Source of the DNA: Pseudomonas sp. CC6-YY-74
Lineage (GTDB): Bacteria; Pseudomonadota; Gammaproteobacteria; Pseudomonadales; Pseudomonadaceae
NCBI RefSeq assembly: GCF_002025205.1
Contig: NZ_CP019947.1
Location: forward strand, 3,076,001 to 3,140,000
DNA length: 64,000 nucleotides
Direction of reading: 5' to 3'
The position numbers and the translations under genes were made by a program. The notes below the pieces were generated by a model, which was given only the letters and a program-made list of their open reading frames with translations, searched no databases and was not told the origin of the DNA. This document shows positions 10,274 through 19,364 of the stretch, piece after piece (within the stretch, counting starts at the first letter, position 1; each line of letters begins with the position of its first letter).

Positions 10274-10576
10274 ATGAACAAACTCTCACTTTATGCATGG
10301 GCAGCTATCGGGACTCTCTTAACCGGGCCAGCCTTGGCAAATCATTGTGCTGCAGACCTCACCAATGTGCAGAACGCAGCCAACCAGGCGACCTCCGCCC
10401 AGCCCAATGTGCTGGGCGCGGTCGAAGCCCTGGTCCCCGCAGCCCTCGAGGCCTGCCGTAATGAAGAACTGGCGATGGCCAGTGCAGAGTTAGGCTCACT
10501 GATGCTCGAGCCGGACTATGTGTCGGTGGGACAATCCATGCTGATCAACGCCGCCGATCTGCTCAACGGCAAGTAA
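10274..10576 (+). CDS. Small secreted protein of unknown function
   Basis: A 100-residue protein with a clear signal peptide (MNKLSLYAWAAIGTLLTGPALA, cleaved before NHCAAD). The mature part is about 78 residues, mostly alpha-helical by composition, with two cysteines that could form one disulfide. I do not recognise the family. It begins 24 bp after the collagen-like gene, with GGAG upstream of its ATG, and a strong hairpin follows it, so the two are probably one transcription unit and may act together outside the cytoplasm. Confidence 0.75.
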   Translation: MNKLSLYAWAAIGTLLTGPALANHCAADLTNVQNAANQATSAQPNVLGAVEALVPAALEACRNEELAMASAELGSLMLEPDYVSVGQSMLINAADLLNGK

Positions 10577-10586
10577 CCCCCGCAAC

Positions 10587-10620
10587 ATGCTCCCGGCTGG
10601 CATATCTGCCATCCGGGAGC
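10587..10620 (+). terminator. Hairpin after the collagen-like operon
   Basis: TGCTCCCGG pairs with CCGGGAGCA and the stem continues through TGGCA/TGCCA around a TATC loop, giving about 14 paired bases. It starts 10 bp after the stop codon of the small secreted protein. There is only a weak T stretch after it, so rho-independent termination is likely but not certain. Confidence 0.6.
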
Positions 10621-10992
10621 ACGCCAATTTCCCACCCTCCAGATACCCGAACATCCGTTTCTGCCGATACCCCGCTATCCCCCTTGCGTCTTGCGTTTCA
10701 CCCCGACAAAGAACCAGGGCCAAATGCCAAACCGCCTCGCGTGCAAGCACCCGCCAAAAAAACTGCCGCGAATCCTCCGTACGGTCGACGCGTTCACCGG
10801 ATTGCATTGAGGCTATGCCGGCCGGAGGAGTCCTTGGTCGCGTGGGCTTGTTCTGCGCGCTAGCAAGATCGACGTCGAGCGTCCGACCGATACGCCTGCG
10901 GGACCGACCGAGGGATGGCACACTAACGCCCCTTGCCGCCGGTGATCGCCGGCAACAATCCACTGCGCCGCTCGGCTGAAAGGAACCGTTGA
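10621..10992. other. Gene-free spacer
   Basis: About 370 bp between the collagen-operon hairpin and the next gene. Open frames here on both strands have no protein-like composition and overlap real genes antisense. No tRNA, repeat of a named family or clear promoter was recognised; AAGGA at its very end is the ribosome-binding site of the next gene. Confidence 0.4.
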
Positions 10993-11286
10993 ATGCAGGT
11001 AGAAAGTTTTTTCGAATGGCTGGGGCAGGCCTTCGGCACTGTTATCCGCTTTATAATCGAGGCCCTCAGCAGCTTCCTCGGCCTGTTCGGCAGCGCCTTC
11101 AGCGGCTTTATCAACGGCATGTCCAAGGCCCTGGACATTACCCCGTCCTTGCTCGGCTTCCTCGTGCTGATCATCGGCCTGCTGCTGCTCTATGCCGCGG
11201 TGCGGGCCTTGCTCAAACGCCAATTTATCGCCGGGCTGATCTGGTTGTTCTTCGGTCTGTGGCTGCTCGGTGGTCTGATCAGCTGA
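10993..11286 (+). CDS. Small inner-membrane protein
   Basis: A 97-residue protein with an amphipathic or hydrophobic N-terminal half (FFEWLGQAFGTVIRFII) and two strong transmembrane helices (about 52-70 and 77-96). The ribosome-binding site AAGGA lies a few bases before the ATG. I do not recognise a family; no catalytic residues are visible. It is convergent with the alpha-2-macroglobulin gene, with a perfect hairpin between them. Confidence 0.72.
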   Translation: MQVESFFEWLGQAFGTVIRFIIEALSSFLGLFGSAFSGFINGMSKALDITPSLLGFLVLIIGLLLLYAAVRALLKRQFIAGLIWLFFGLWLLGGLIS

Positions 11287-11326
11287 GGCTCGCGCAGCCA
11301 AGGGCCAAGCGTCCCGCTCATCGAGG

Positions 11327-11358
11327 CCAGGGCCCGCCACTGCGCTGGCGGGCCCTGG
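11327..11358. terminator. Bidirectional terminator hairpin
   Basis: A perfect 13-bp stem (CCAGGGCCCGCCA with TGGCGGGCCCTGG) around a six-base loop sits between two convergent genes, followed by CTGTTT on the plus strand. Position and symmetry suit termination of both. Confidence 0.75.
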
Positions 11359-11362
11359 CTGT

Positions 11363-14300
11363 TTAGCGCGGTTTGACCACCATCCGCCCCGGAGTATCGC
11401 CCAGGGCCTGCCAGTTCGGCCGGTACATGGACTCCACCTGCGGTGGCGGCACGCGGTAGCTGCCGGGGGTGACGGCGCGGGCCAGGTAGAGCAGGTGGGT
11501 AGTGCCGTAAGCCTGCACATCCACGGCCGCGACATAGCGGTCGCCACGGAATTCCTGGTGTTTGATGCTGGCGTCGTGCATCGCCTTTTGCCATTCCTGC
11601 ACCGCGCTGCCAGCGTCTTCCAGGCTGGCGGCGCTTAGCGCGAGGTTCTGGTTTTCCAGTTCCAGGCCGGCGGGCAGCAGGTCGACCACCAAGGCATCCG
11701 GCACCCGCTGCTTGGCCGCCACGGCCAGATGCACCAGCACCAGTTCGCCACTTTGCAGCGCGGAGAGATCCAGCGGACTGCCGTCCATAGCCAAGTACTC
11801 GCGGTAGATACTGAGGTTGTCGCCGCCTGCCGCTGGCGCCTTGGCCGGGTAGCCGGAAAGGGTCAGCTGCTGATACAGCGCTTCACTGCCCGGGTTACTG
11901 ATGCTCATGGCCGCGGCCAGTTCGCTAGCGTCCAGCTTGAGACCGGGCCGGCTATTGCTCAGCTCGAACTCGAACGCACCGCTGCGCAGGCCGGCATGCC
12001 AGTTCGGCTCCGGCTTACCGAGCAGATTACGCCCGGCCAGGTACAGCGAATTGCGCTCTTGGGTCGACAGCCATTGCTGGCCGGCCACTTCGTCGGCCAA
12101 GGCGAACAGCCGCGCCTCGCGACTGCTCGCCGCCAGCTCATGCTCCTCCAGCAAGGCCAGGATCAGCGCCTGATCGCGCAGCGGGCTGCCGTAGTCGGCC
12201 AGCCAGTTGTCACGCTTCCGGCTGCGCGCCAGGCCAGCGGCCAGGGCATCGTCGGCGCGAGGTTGATCGCCCATTTTCTGCAAGGCGACGGCCAGATGCA
12301 CCAGCGGCAAGCCGGACAGCGCGTCGCTGCGCCGCTCGTAGAGGCTGCGCAAGGCACCGAGCGGCGCCTGTTGGCTGCGCGCCAGCACGTATCCGGCATA
12401 AGCCTGCACGGCGAAACGGCTGTGATTGGCGTTGTCGCTGTAGTCGACCTCGATCAGATTGCGCTCCTGCACATAGCGCAGCAGCCGCTCGCTGGCCTTT
12501 TTCAGTGCCTCGTTCGGCACGCCGAAACCCTGTTCGCGGGCGCGCAGGAGGAAGTCGCTGACATAGGCGCTCAGCCAGTATTCCTCGTCACCGTCAGCGC
12601 CCCACAAACCGAAGCTGCCGTTGTGCCGCTGCATGCTCAGCAGCCGTTCGATGCCCAGTTCGATGGCGCGCCGGCGCTGCTCGTCCGATTCGCCCTCCAG
12701 GCCCAGGCGCTTGAGGGTCGCCGCATCGGCATACAGTGACGGATACAGGCCGCTGACGGTCTGTTCCAGACAGCCGTAGGGATAGGCCTTGAGCGCACGG
12801 ATCTGCTCGCCGAGGTTGAGCGGCGGACGACTGGAAATCGCCAGACGCGCCTCCAGCCCGGCCGGTTCGAAGGCCTCCAGCGCGCCGGCCGGCAGGTTCC
12901 AGGCCTGATCCTTGAGCACTGCGCGAAAGTGTTGCAGCTGCGCCGGATAGGCCGGGCGAACGCCCAGGCTCCACTCGCGACTGAACGGCGGCAGGTCTTC
13001 GCCGGGCAGAGTCAACCCCTGCACCGTCACCTTGAGTCGCCCCTGACCGAAGCCACCGAGGGCGCGCACAGGAATGCGCAGGATGCGCCGCTCACCATCG
13101 GCCAGGTTGAGGGTAGTCGCTGCCGCGCCCGGCTCGATCAGGCTCAATTGGCCCTCGACACCGAAGTTCACCTGCAGTTGCTGGGCCTGGCCAGACAGGT
13201 TGTTCACGTCCAGGGCCAGGCTGGTTTCGTCGCCACCAGCGAGGAACCGCGGTGCCGACAACTGCGCAATCAGCGGCGCAGCGACCAGGGTCTTGCCCTC
13301 GACCATGCCGTAGCGCTCGTCGCTCCAGGCTTGCGCCATCAGGCGCAGCTCGCCATTGAAGTCGGGGATGTCCAGGCTGACTTCGCCCTCACCCTGCTCA
13401 TTGAGCTGCAACGGCTGACTCTGTAACGCAACGATCAGCACGCTGGTGTCCGGGCGTTTGCCGCCGCCCGCCAGGGCCGCGTCACCGCCGAAGGCCAGCT
13501 TGGCCAGCCGACCCTGGCCGGCTTCGATCAGTTGCCCGTAGACGTCCAGCTGGTCGGCGCCGTAGGCCTTGCGGCCGAACAGGCTGACAAATGGGTCAGG
13601 CGTGGGGTAGTCGGTGATGTTAAGGATGCCGGCATCCACCGCGGCGACCAACACCTGCACCCGTTCTGGCACACTGCCATCGGCATTGCGCGCGCGCACC
13701 TTGACCTTGAGCGGCTGGTTCGGCCGCATCTGCTCCGCGGCGTGCAGGCTCAGCGCCAGCTTGCGCGGCGCACGCTGCAGCGGCAGATGCAGCAGGCCGA
13801 CCGCGCGCTTGGGCGTAGCGTTGCTCTTGCGCTCGCCGGGGCGGATCACCAGGGCGCTGACGTACAGATCGTGGCGCGCCCAGTCCTTGGCGAGCGGAAT
13901 CGCGAAGGCCTTGCCCTCGGCCGGCACTTCGATTGCCTGCCACCACAGCGGGCCGTCGCTGGACTCGACCAGCAGATAACCGCTGCCGCCGGCCGGCGGC
14001 GTCACCGTGACCGTGGCGGTTTCACCGTCGCCATAGGCCGGTTTGTCCAGCGCCAGCTTGACCTGATCCGGGCGTACCGCGCCGCCGTCGGCGTTGTCCT
14101 GCCAGCGGTAGCCGGCCCAGAAGCGCAGGCTGCTGAGCAGGCCGGTCTGGGCGTCGATCACTTCGATACGATAAGGCCCCCACTCCACCGGGAAGCTGAT
14201 CCTGGCCGTGCCGCCAGCTGCGACCTTGAGGGTTTCTTGGTTGAGGGTGAGGAATTTCTCGTTGTAGTTATGGCTCCAGCCATCGCTATCGGAGAAGTTC

Positions 14301-16267
14301 CAGTAGTAGTCGCGGCGTTCGCGAATCAAGCGCACGCGCAGTTGCTCGGCGGCCAGTTTGTTGCCGGCGGCATCGGCCACCAACACCTCGAACTCGGCCA
14401 GGCTGTCGGCGTCGACCTGCTCGCCATCGAACAGCCCGCGCACGCCCGGCAAACGTTCTGCCGGCCATACCGGCTGGATCAGTCGACGGGTAATGGCGCG
14501 GCCACCAGACTCCTGCAGACTGGTTTGCAGGATCAGCTGCAGTGGCGACTTGGTCTCAGCCCAGCGGCTGTCGATGCTCAGGCTGGCCTGGCCTTGCTCA
14601 TCGAGCTTGACCTCGTCCAGCTCGATGTCCTGGTTGAGTTCCTCCTCGGTGAGCGAACCGAACTGATAACCCGGCAGGCTGGCCACCGCCTCGCGCAGCG
14701 GCCGTACGTAGAGCTGACCGCTGAGGCGATTGCCGGCGGCAGGCGCGCCATACAGGTAGTGCCCGCTCACGGCGAAACGCGCACTGGCGCTTGGCTTGAA
14801 CGGCAGCTCGCTGCCCGTGAGTTCCAAGGCCAGGCGTTCGGGCAGGAAGTCTTCGACCGCAAATTCATACAGCTGCGGCTTGCCGTCGCCGAGGTCGAAG
14901 AGCAACTGCCAGCGCCCGGTCGGCGCCTCCTCGGCCAGCTGCAACGGGTATTGATAGAGCCCCGAAGCGTCGGCCTGCCAGACGAACTTGCGGCTGACCT
15001 GTGCGTCCGGCCGGCGCACCTCGACATGCACCGGCTGCGCCTTGAGCGCGCGGCCGTCGGCATCGCGCAGCAAGGCGTTAAGCAGCACGGTTTCGCCGGG
15101 GCGATAGAGGTCACGCGGACCGAACACGAAGAACTGCAGCGGATGCGCCTGCGGGCCGCTGATGTCGAACTCGGCCAGGTCCAGCGCCGGGCCGTTCAAG
15201 CGCAGCAGACTGGTCTGCTCACCCAGGTGCGCCAGCAACACCTCGGCCTTGGCCGGCAGCGGCAGCTCGGCATGCCCGGCGCTGTCGGTCTTGCCCTCGG
15301 CCAGCAACTGACCCTTGCCATCGAGCAACTCCAGCTCGACCTCGGCCAACGCCAGGCCGCCAGCCAGGGCCTGGGTGAACACGTCCAGGCGATTGCGGTA
15401 ACGGTGGGCGGACAGGCCGATGTCGCTCAGGGTGAACAGGGTGGCTGGCTGCGAATAGCTGTAGTTGCCGGCTTCGCGCATCACCGCCAGGTACACCCCG
15501 GGCTGCTTGAACGGCGGCAGACCGGCAATCGGCAGGAGCAGGGTTTCGCGCGTGTTGCGCGGCGGATCGAGGTCGAAGCGCCCGCCGTAGACCAGCTCGG
15601 CCATCGGTAGCAGCGAGCGTGCCTCCCAGGTGTCGAGAGTGCTGCTGTTGCCCCAACGGCTGAGAAAACTCGGCAAGGACTCGGGTTTGATGCGAAAGAA
15701 CTCGACGTTGACCTTGTCGACGTTCAGCGCGATCACCGGCAACCCTTCGGCCAGACGGGTCGGCAACAGCGAACCGCGGCTGGCAAAGCCGACACTGGCT
15801 TGCAGGTCGCGGGTCTGCAGACGGCTGACATGCTCACCCGCCAATTGCTTGCCGGTCAGCGCCTGCAGCCCGCCATCCACCGTCAGCACCAGCTTGCGCT
15901 TGGGCTGCAGATGGCGCAGGCGCAGCTCCATCAGGTTGTCGCTCAGTTCCCAGGCGCCGTCGACCTTGCCGCTTTTACTGTCGACCAGGTGCACGCGTTC
16001 GGCGAATTTCTGCTGCGGCTCGAGCGGCACGGAAAAGCTCACGGACAACGCGCTGGCGCCATCTACCTGAACCTCGGAAACATCCACCACGCTCAGCTCG
16101 CGCCCAGCATAGCGCTCGGCCAACGCCGCGCGGTCGCTGACCGGCGTGGTCGGCTCGCGACTCACCGCGGCGGCGTTCGGGTTGACGTTGGCGGGCTCGG
16201 GGGCGGAGGAGTCACAGGCGCTGAGCAGGCTCAGGACAAGTGCCAGAAACAGTCCTTTGTTCGGCAT
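11363..16267 (-). CDS. Bacterial alpha-2-macroglobulin lipoprotein
   Basis: A 1634-residue periplasmic protease trap. The start at 16267 (not 16303) places GGAG just upstream and gives a lipoprotein signal with lipobox LLSAC, Cys at residue 18. MG-type beta domains fill the N-terminal two-thirds. The thioester motif YGCLEQ (Cys about 1166) is present, so it should covalently trap attacking proteases, unlike the thioester-less type. The C-terminal half is the alpha/alpha toroid TED domain and the receptor-like end. It is the yfhM-type partner of PbpC: in the standard model one traps proteases entering a damaged envelope while the other repairs peptidoglycan. Here the two genes are separated by an insertion. 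Confidence 0.93.
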   Translation of the reverse strand: MPNKGLFLALVLSLLSACDSSAPEPANVNPNAAAVSREPTTPVSDRAALAERYAGRELSVVDVSEVQVDGASALSVSFSVPLEPQQKFAERVHLVDSKSGKVDGAWELSDNLMELRLRHLQPKRKLVLTVDGGLQALTGKQLAGEHVSRLQTRDLQASVGFASRGSLLPTRLAEGLPVIALNVDKVNVEFFRIKPESLPSFLSRWGNSSTLDTWEARSLLPMAELVYGGRFDLDPPRNTRETLLLPIAGLPPFKQPGVYLAVMREAGNYSYSQPATLFTLSDIGLSAHRYRNRLDVFTQALAGGLALAEVELELLDGKGQLLAEGKTDSAGHAELPLPAKAEVLLAHLGEQTSLLRLNGPALDLAEFDISGPQAHPLQFFVFGPRDLYRPGETVLLNALLRDADGRALKAQPVHVEVRRPDAQVSRKFVWQADASGLYQYPLQLAEEAPTGRWQLLFDLGDGKPQLYEFAVEDFLPERLALELTGSELPFKPSASARFAVSGHYLYGAPAAGNRLSGQLYVRPLREAVASLPGYQFGSLTEEELNQDIELDEVKLDEQGQASLSIDSRWAETKSPLQLILQTSLQESGGRAITRRLIQPVWPAERLPGVRGLFDGEQVDADSLAEFEVLVADAAGNKLAAEQLRVRLIRERRDYYWNFSDSDGWSHNYNEKFLTLNQETLKVAAGGTARISFPVEWGPYRIEVIDAQTGLLSSLRFWAGYRWQDNADGGAVRPDQVKLALDKPAYGDGETATVTVTPPAGGSGYLLVESSDGPLWWQAIEVPAEGKAFAIPLAKDWARHDLYVSALVIRPGERKSNATPKRAVGLLHLPLQRAPRKLALSLHAAEQMRPNQPLKVKVRARNADGSVPERVQVLVAAVDAGILNITDYPTPDPFVSLFGRKAYGADQLDVYGQLIEAGQGRLAKLAFGGDAALAGGGKRPDTSVLIVALQSQPLQLNEQGEGEVSLDIPDFNGELRLMAQAWSDERYGMVEGKTLVAAPLIAQLSAPRFLAGGDETSLALDVNNLSGQAQQLQVNFGVEGQLSLIEPGAAATTLNLADGERRILRIPVRALGGFGQGRLKVTVQGLTLPGEDLPPFSREWSLGVRPAYPAQLQHFRAVLKDQAWNLPAGALEAFEPAGLEARLAISSRPPLNLGEQIRALKAYPYGCLEQTVSGLYPSLYADAATLKRLGLEGESDEQRRRAIELGIERLLSMQRHNGSFGLWGADGDEEYWLSAYVSDFLLRAREQGFGVPNEALKKASERLLRYVQERNLIEVDYSDNANHSRFAVQAYAGYVLARSQQAPLGALRSLYERRSDALSGLPLVHLAVALQKMGDQPRADDALAAGLARSRKRDNWLADYGSPLRDQALILALLEEHELAASSREARLFALADEVAGQQWLSTQERNSLYLAGRNLLGKPEPNWHAGLRSGAFEFELSNSRPGLKLDASELAAAMSISNPGSEALYQQLTLSGYPAKAPAAGGDNLSIYREYLAMDGSPLDLSALQSGELVLVHLAVAAKQRVPDALVVDLLPAGLELENQNLALSAASLEDAGSAVQEWQKAMHDASIKHQEFRGDRYVAAVDVQAYGTTHLLYLARAVTPGSYRVPPPQVESMYRPNWQALGDTPGRMVVKPR

Positions 16268-16463
16268 TGCAGGCTCCAACAAAATGGCAGGCGCAGAGGC
16301 CAATCACTATAGCCGAGCCGCCCTGGAGCGACGAGACCGGCGCAGCAAAACTGCACATGCGGCACGGTCGCAGTGGCCAACCGGGTCATAGGCTCGAGCA
16401 CAGCGGTTGTGAAGCTATCGAACACCGTTACGAGGCTGTCTCCAGCTGTTCGCCGCAAGACAC

Positions 16464-16519
16464 GCTGCGCAAAAAACGGAGGGATGTTGTGAGCTAAATG
16501 ACCCCATTTTTTGCGCAGC
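16464..16519. repeat. Perfect 13-bp inverted repeat, 56 bp long
   Basis: GCTGCGCAAAAAA at 16464-16476 is repeated in inverse as TTTTTTGCGCAGC at 16507-16519, enclosing 30 bp. It lies between the start of the alpha-2-macroglobulin gene and the end of the ybaK-type gene. The A/T tracts lie inside the stem, not after it, so a standard terminator is unlikely; a small mobile-element relic or an operator are alternatives. Confidence 0.65.
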
Positions 16520-16565
16520 ACAACCTCAGCAGCGGCCGCGGTAGGCGGGATTTTTTCACCAGCGC

Positions 16566-17030
16566 TCAGACGCAGAGGTCGCACACCTTGGCGTTGGGCG
16601 CCAGTTTGAAGAACTCGTCGACCGGCATATGTAGCAAGTTTTCGTGATCCCCGGCTTCCAGGTAGATGTCCTGCTGGCGCACCAGCATCGGATCGATCAG
16701 CATGTCGAGGCCATAGACCTCACCCAGCGCCGGTATCGCGCCGCGCTCGCAATCCTTGAACAGGTTCACCAGCGCCTGCTCGCCACTGAGCTGCCAACGC
16801 CGCGTGCCCTTGTGCACCTTGCTCAGATCCAATTGCCGATTGGCCGGTAACACGGCCATCAGATAATGCCCGCGCCTATCATCGAGAATCACCGATTTAG
16901 CCATTCGTGAAGCGGGAATCCCGGCCTTGCGCGCCGACTCCAGGCTGGTCGCCGAGGGCATGTGCTCGACCAGCTGGAACTGACAGTGCGCCCGCTGCAG
17001 GCTGCGCTCCAGAGTTTGTGCCATATGCAT
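16566..17030 (-). CDS. YbaK/prolyl-tRNA editing-domain protein
   Basis: A 154-residue protein of the YbaK/ProRS editing-domain family, which hydrolyses mischarged aminoacyl-tRNAs in trans. Family marks include KSVILDDRRGHYLMAVLPANRQLDL near the N-terminus and the GEVYGLDMLIDP block. The start at 17030 has GAGGAGG six bases upstream. It is a short free-standing version, with CDLCV at the C-terminus that could hold a metal or disulfide. The tRNA specificity cannot be read from the sequence. Confidence 0.85.
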   Translation of the reverse strand: MHMAQTLERSLQRAHCQFQLVEHMPSATSLESARKAGIPASRMAKSVILDDRRGHYLMAVLPANRQLDLSKVHKGTRRWQLSGEQALVNLFKDCERGAIPALGEVYGLDMLIDPMLVRQQDIYLEAGDHENLLHMPVDEFFKLAPNAKVCDLCV

Positions 17031-17196
17031 GAGCCACCTCCTCGACCGCTAGCTTCGCGGTAATTGCTGATTCCCCTTAGCAAGTTTAGTCAGCCTGGAT
17101 GCCTACGACGCCGCAGCCAAGAAACGCTTGCTGCTATAGCGCGGCAGGCATAGTCGAAAAAGCACTATCGAATCCGCAAGCCGCCGGCACTGCCCC

Positions 17197-17202
17197 TATA
17201 AT
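17197..17202 (+). promoter_or_regulatory. Possible -10 element of the MATE gene
   Basis: A perfect TATAAT sits 22 bp before the MATE-family ATG, but no good -35 box is found at the normal spacing and the leader would be very short. Confidence 0.3.
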
Positions 17203-17223
17203 CGGCATTTTCCCGGAGTCGCC

Positions 17224-18594
17224 ATGTCCGCACTGCTCGATGCCTGGCAGCACGCGCCCACCCACAAACGGGTCTGGGCCCTGGCTGCGCCGATGATTTT
17301 GTCCAACCTGTCGGTGCCGCTGGTGGCGCTGGTCGACAGCGCAGTGGTCGGCCATCTGCCGCATGCCCATCAACTGGCGGCAGTGGCGATCGGCGGCAGC
17401 CTGTATACCCTGCTGACCTGGGCCGTGGGCTTTCTGCGCATGGGCACCACCGGTTTCGCCGCCCAGGCCGCCGGCCGGGAAGACGGCAGCGCATTGCGCC
17501 AGGTGTTGCTGCAAGGCCTGCTGCTCGGCGGGCTGCTGGCGTTGCTCTTGATCCTGCTGGCGCTGCCGTTCAGTGCCGCCGCACTGAGTCTGATGCAACC
17601 CTCGGCGGAGTTGGATGCGCTGGCCCGCAGTTATTTCCAGATCCGCCTGCTCGGCCTGCCGGCGGCGCTGGCCACCTATGCCCTGATCGGCTGGCTACTC
17701 GGGACCCAGAACGCCCGCGGGCCACTGGCGATCCTGCTGACCACCAACCTGCTCAACGTCGCCCTCGACCTGCTTTTCGTACTCGGTCTGCACTGGGGCG
17801 TGGCCGGCGCCGCCTGGGCCTCGGTGATCGCCGAGTGGAGTGGCGCGCTGCTGGGTTTGTACCTGGCGCGCCAGGCCTTGCGCGCCTATGCCGGGCAGAT
17901 CGATTGGTCGGCGCTGCGCCGCTGGCTGAACTGGCGACCGCTGCTGGCGGTCAATCGCGACATTTTTATCCGCACCCTGGCGCTGCAGGCGGTGTTCTTC
18001 CTGATCACCGTGCAGGGCTCGCGTTTGGGCGACGTCACGGTGGCGGCCAATGCCTTGCTGCTCAACGGCCTGCTGCTCACTGCCCACGCACTCGACGGTC
18101 TCGCCCATGCGGTGGAAGCGTTGTGCGGCCATGCCCTCGGCGCCCGCGACCGCCAGAGCTTGCGCCGCAGTCTGATCGTCGCAGGCGGCTGGTCGTTGCT
18201 GGCCAGCCTCGGCTTTGCCCTGTTCTTCCTGTTCGCTGGCCACTGGTTCATCGGCCTGCAAACCGATATCGCCCCGGTGCGCGCCCTGGCCCTCGACTAC
18301 CTGCCATACCTGGCCCTGCTGCCACTGCTGGCGGTGTGGAGCTACCTGCTCGACGGCCTGTTCATCGGCGCCACCCGCGCCCGCGAAATGCGCAACGCCA
18401 TGCTCCTGGCTCTCGGCTTGAGCGTGCCACTGGCCTGGTTGCTGCAAGCCTTCGGTAATCACGGTCTGTGGCTGACCTTCCTCTGTTTTATGCTGCTGCG
18501 CAGCCTCTGCCTGGGCACCTATGCTTACCAACTGACGCGCGACGATCGGTGGTTCGCCGCAGTTCCGGCGCGATGCGCGCGTCCCACCGGCTGA
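17224..18594 (+). CDS. MATE family efflux transporter (DinF/NorM type)
   Basis: A 456-residue inner-membrane protein with about twelve hydrophobic segments, the normal MATE count. The N-terminal block APMILSNLSVPLVALVDSAVVGHL is typical of DinF-like members. MATE proteins export cationic drugs or metabolites using sodium or proton gradients. GGAG lies before the ATG. No LexA box is visible upstream, so DNA-damage control as for E. coli dinF is not supported. The DUF2214 gene follows 39 bp later on the same strand, possibly in the same transcript. Confidence 0.9.
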   Translation: MSALLDAWQHAPTHKRVWALAAPMILSNLSVPLVALVDSAVVGHLPHAHQLAAVAIGGSLYTLLTWAVGFLRMGTTGFAAQAAGREDGSALRQVLLQGLLLGGLLALLLILLALPFSAAALSLMQPSAELDALARSYFQIRLLGLPAALATYALIGWLLGTQNARGPLAILLTTNLLNVALDLLFVLGLHWGVAGAAWASVIAEWSGALLGLYLARQALRAYAGQIDWSALRRWLNWRPLLAVNRDIFIRTLALQAVFFLITVQGSRLGDVTVAANALLLNGLLLTAHALDGLAHAVEALCGHALGARDRQSLRRSLIVAGGWSLLASLGFALFFLFAGHWFIGLQTDIAPVRALALDYLPYLALLPLLAVWSYLLDGLFIGATRAREMRNAMLLALGLSVPLAWLLQAFGNHGLWLTFLCFMLLRSLCLGTYAYQLTRDDRWFAAVPARCARPTG

Positions 18595-18633
18595 CGGCAA
18601 CCGACTCACGCAGCAACCTGAAAGGAATCCACC

Positions 18634-19089
18634 ATGGGCGAAGCCATAGCCGCCTACCTGCACTACCTGTCGATCTTTCTGCTGTTTGCCCTGCTGACCC
18701 TGGAGCACCAACTGTTCAAACGGCCACTGGATCTGCCGCGTGCGCGCAGCCTGATCCGCGTCGACATTGCCTATGCCCTGTCGGCGGGCCTGGTATTGGC
18801 CAGCGGCGCCGCGCGCCTGGTCTGGTATGGCAAAGGGCTGGCCTACTACCTGCACAACAGCCTGTTCCACGCCAAGCTCGGCCTGTTCATCCTGATTGCT
18901 TTGCTGTCGATCCTGCCGACCGTGGTTTTCCTCAACTGGCGCAACGACCTGAAGGCCGGCCAGGTGCCGCAGATCAGCGCTCGCCTGGGCACGCTGGTGA
19001 TCATGACCATTCGCCTGGAGTTGCTGTTGCTGCTGATCCTGCCGTTACTGGCAACGCTGATGGCCCGCGGCTTTGGCGTGATTGGATAG
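18634..19089 (+). CDS. DUF2214 family membrane protein
   Basis: A 151-residue protein with four predicted transmembrane helices. The pattern AYLHYLSIFLLFALLTLEHQLF at the start and LARLGTLVIMTIRLELLLLLILP-like end matches DUF2214 membrane proteins as I remember them. AAAGGA precedes the ATG. Function is unknown. Confidence 0.8.
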   Translation: MGEAIAAYLHYLSIFLLFALLTLEHQLFKRPLDLPRARSLIRVDIAYALSAGLVLASGAARLVWYGKGLAYYLHNSLFHAKLGLFILIALLSILPTVVFLNWRNDLKAGQVPQISARLGTLVIMTIRLELLLLLILPLLATLMARGFGVIG

Positions 19090-19310
19090 GGCCGCCCGGA
19101 CAGCGTTCCGTTCGGATCGTAGGGCGGCTTCGGAGCGCAGCGACAACCCGCCAGCGTTGTGCCGCGCCGAGCAACCATGGTGCACTGCCTGCGGCGAGTG
19201 ACACCCTACAGATTGCGGATTGCTCCAGATTGTAGGACGGCCCGGGACACCGGCCGCCCAGGAGCGCAGCGATAGCCTGCCAGCTTGGTGAAGCGCCGCC
19301 GAACCAGCTT

Positions 19311-19337
19311 CGTAGCCCGGATTTCATCCGGGCTACG
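19311..19337. repeat. Extragenic palindrome (REP-like)
   Basis: CGTAGCCCGGAT and ATCCGGGCTACG form a perfect 12-bp stem with a TTC loop. It lies just after the DUF2214 gene and before the end of speA, with two degenerate GTAGG..CGGC pieces between 19120 and 19300. A degenerate relative is at 46219-46272 and a half copy at 899-918. Confidence 0.8.
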
Positions 19338-19364
19338 AAAGTTGCGCGACTCGGGAGCTGCGCT

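Noticed and set aside
13532..15610. Plus-strand frame of 692 codons opposite the alpha-2-macroglobulin gene
   Set aside because: Antisense shadow without family-like sequence; the minus-strand gene is unambiguous.
17100..17223. LexA (SOS) box upstream of the MATE gene
   Set aside because: No CTGT-N8-ACAG motif is present in the upstream sequence.
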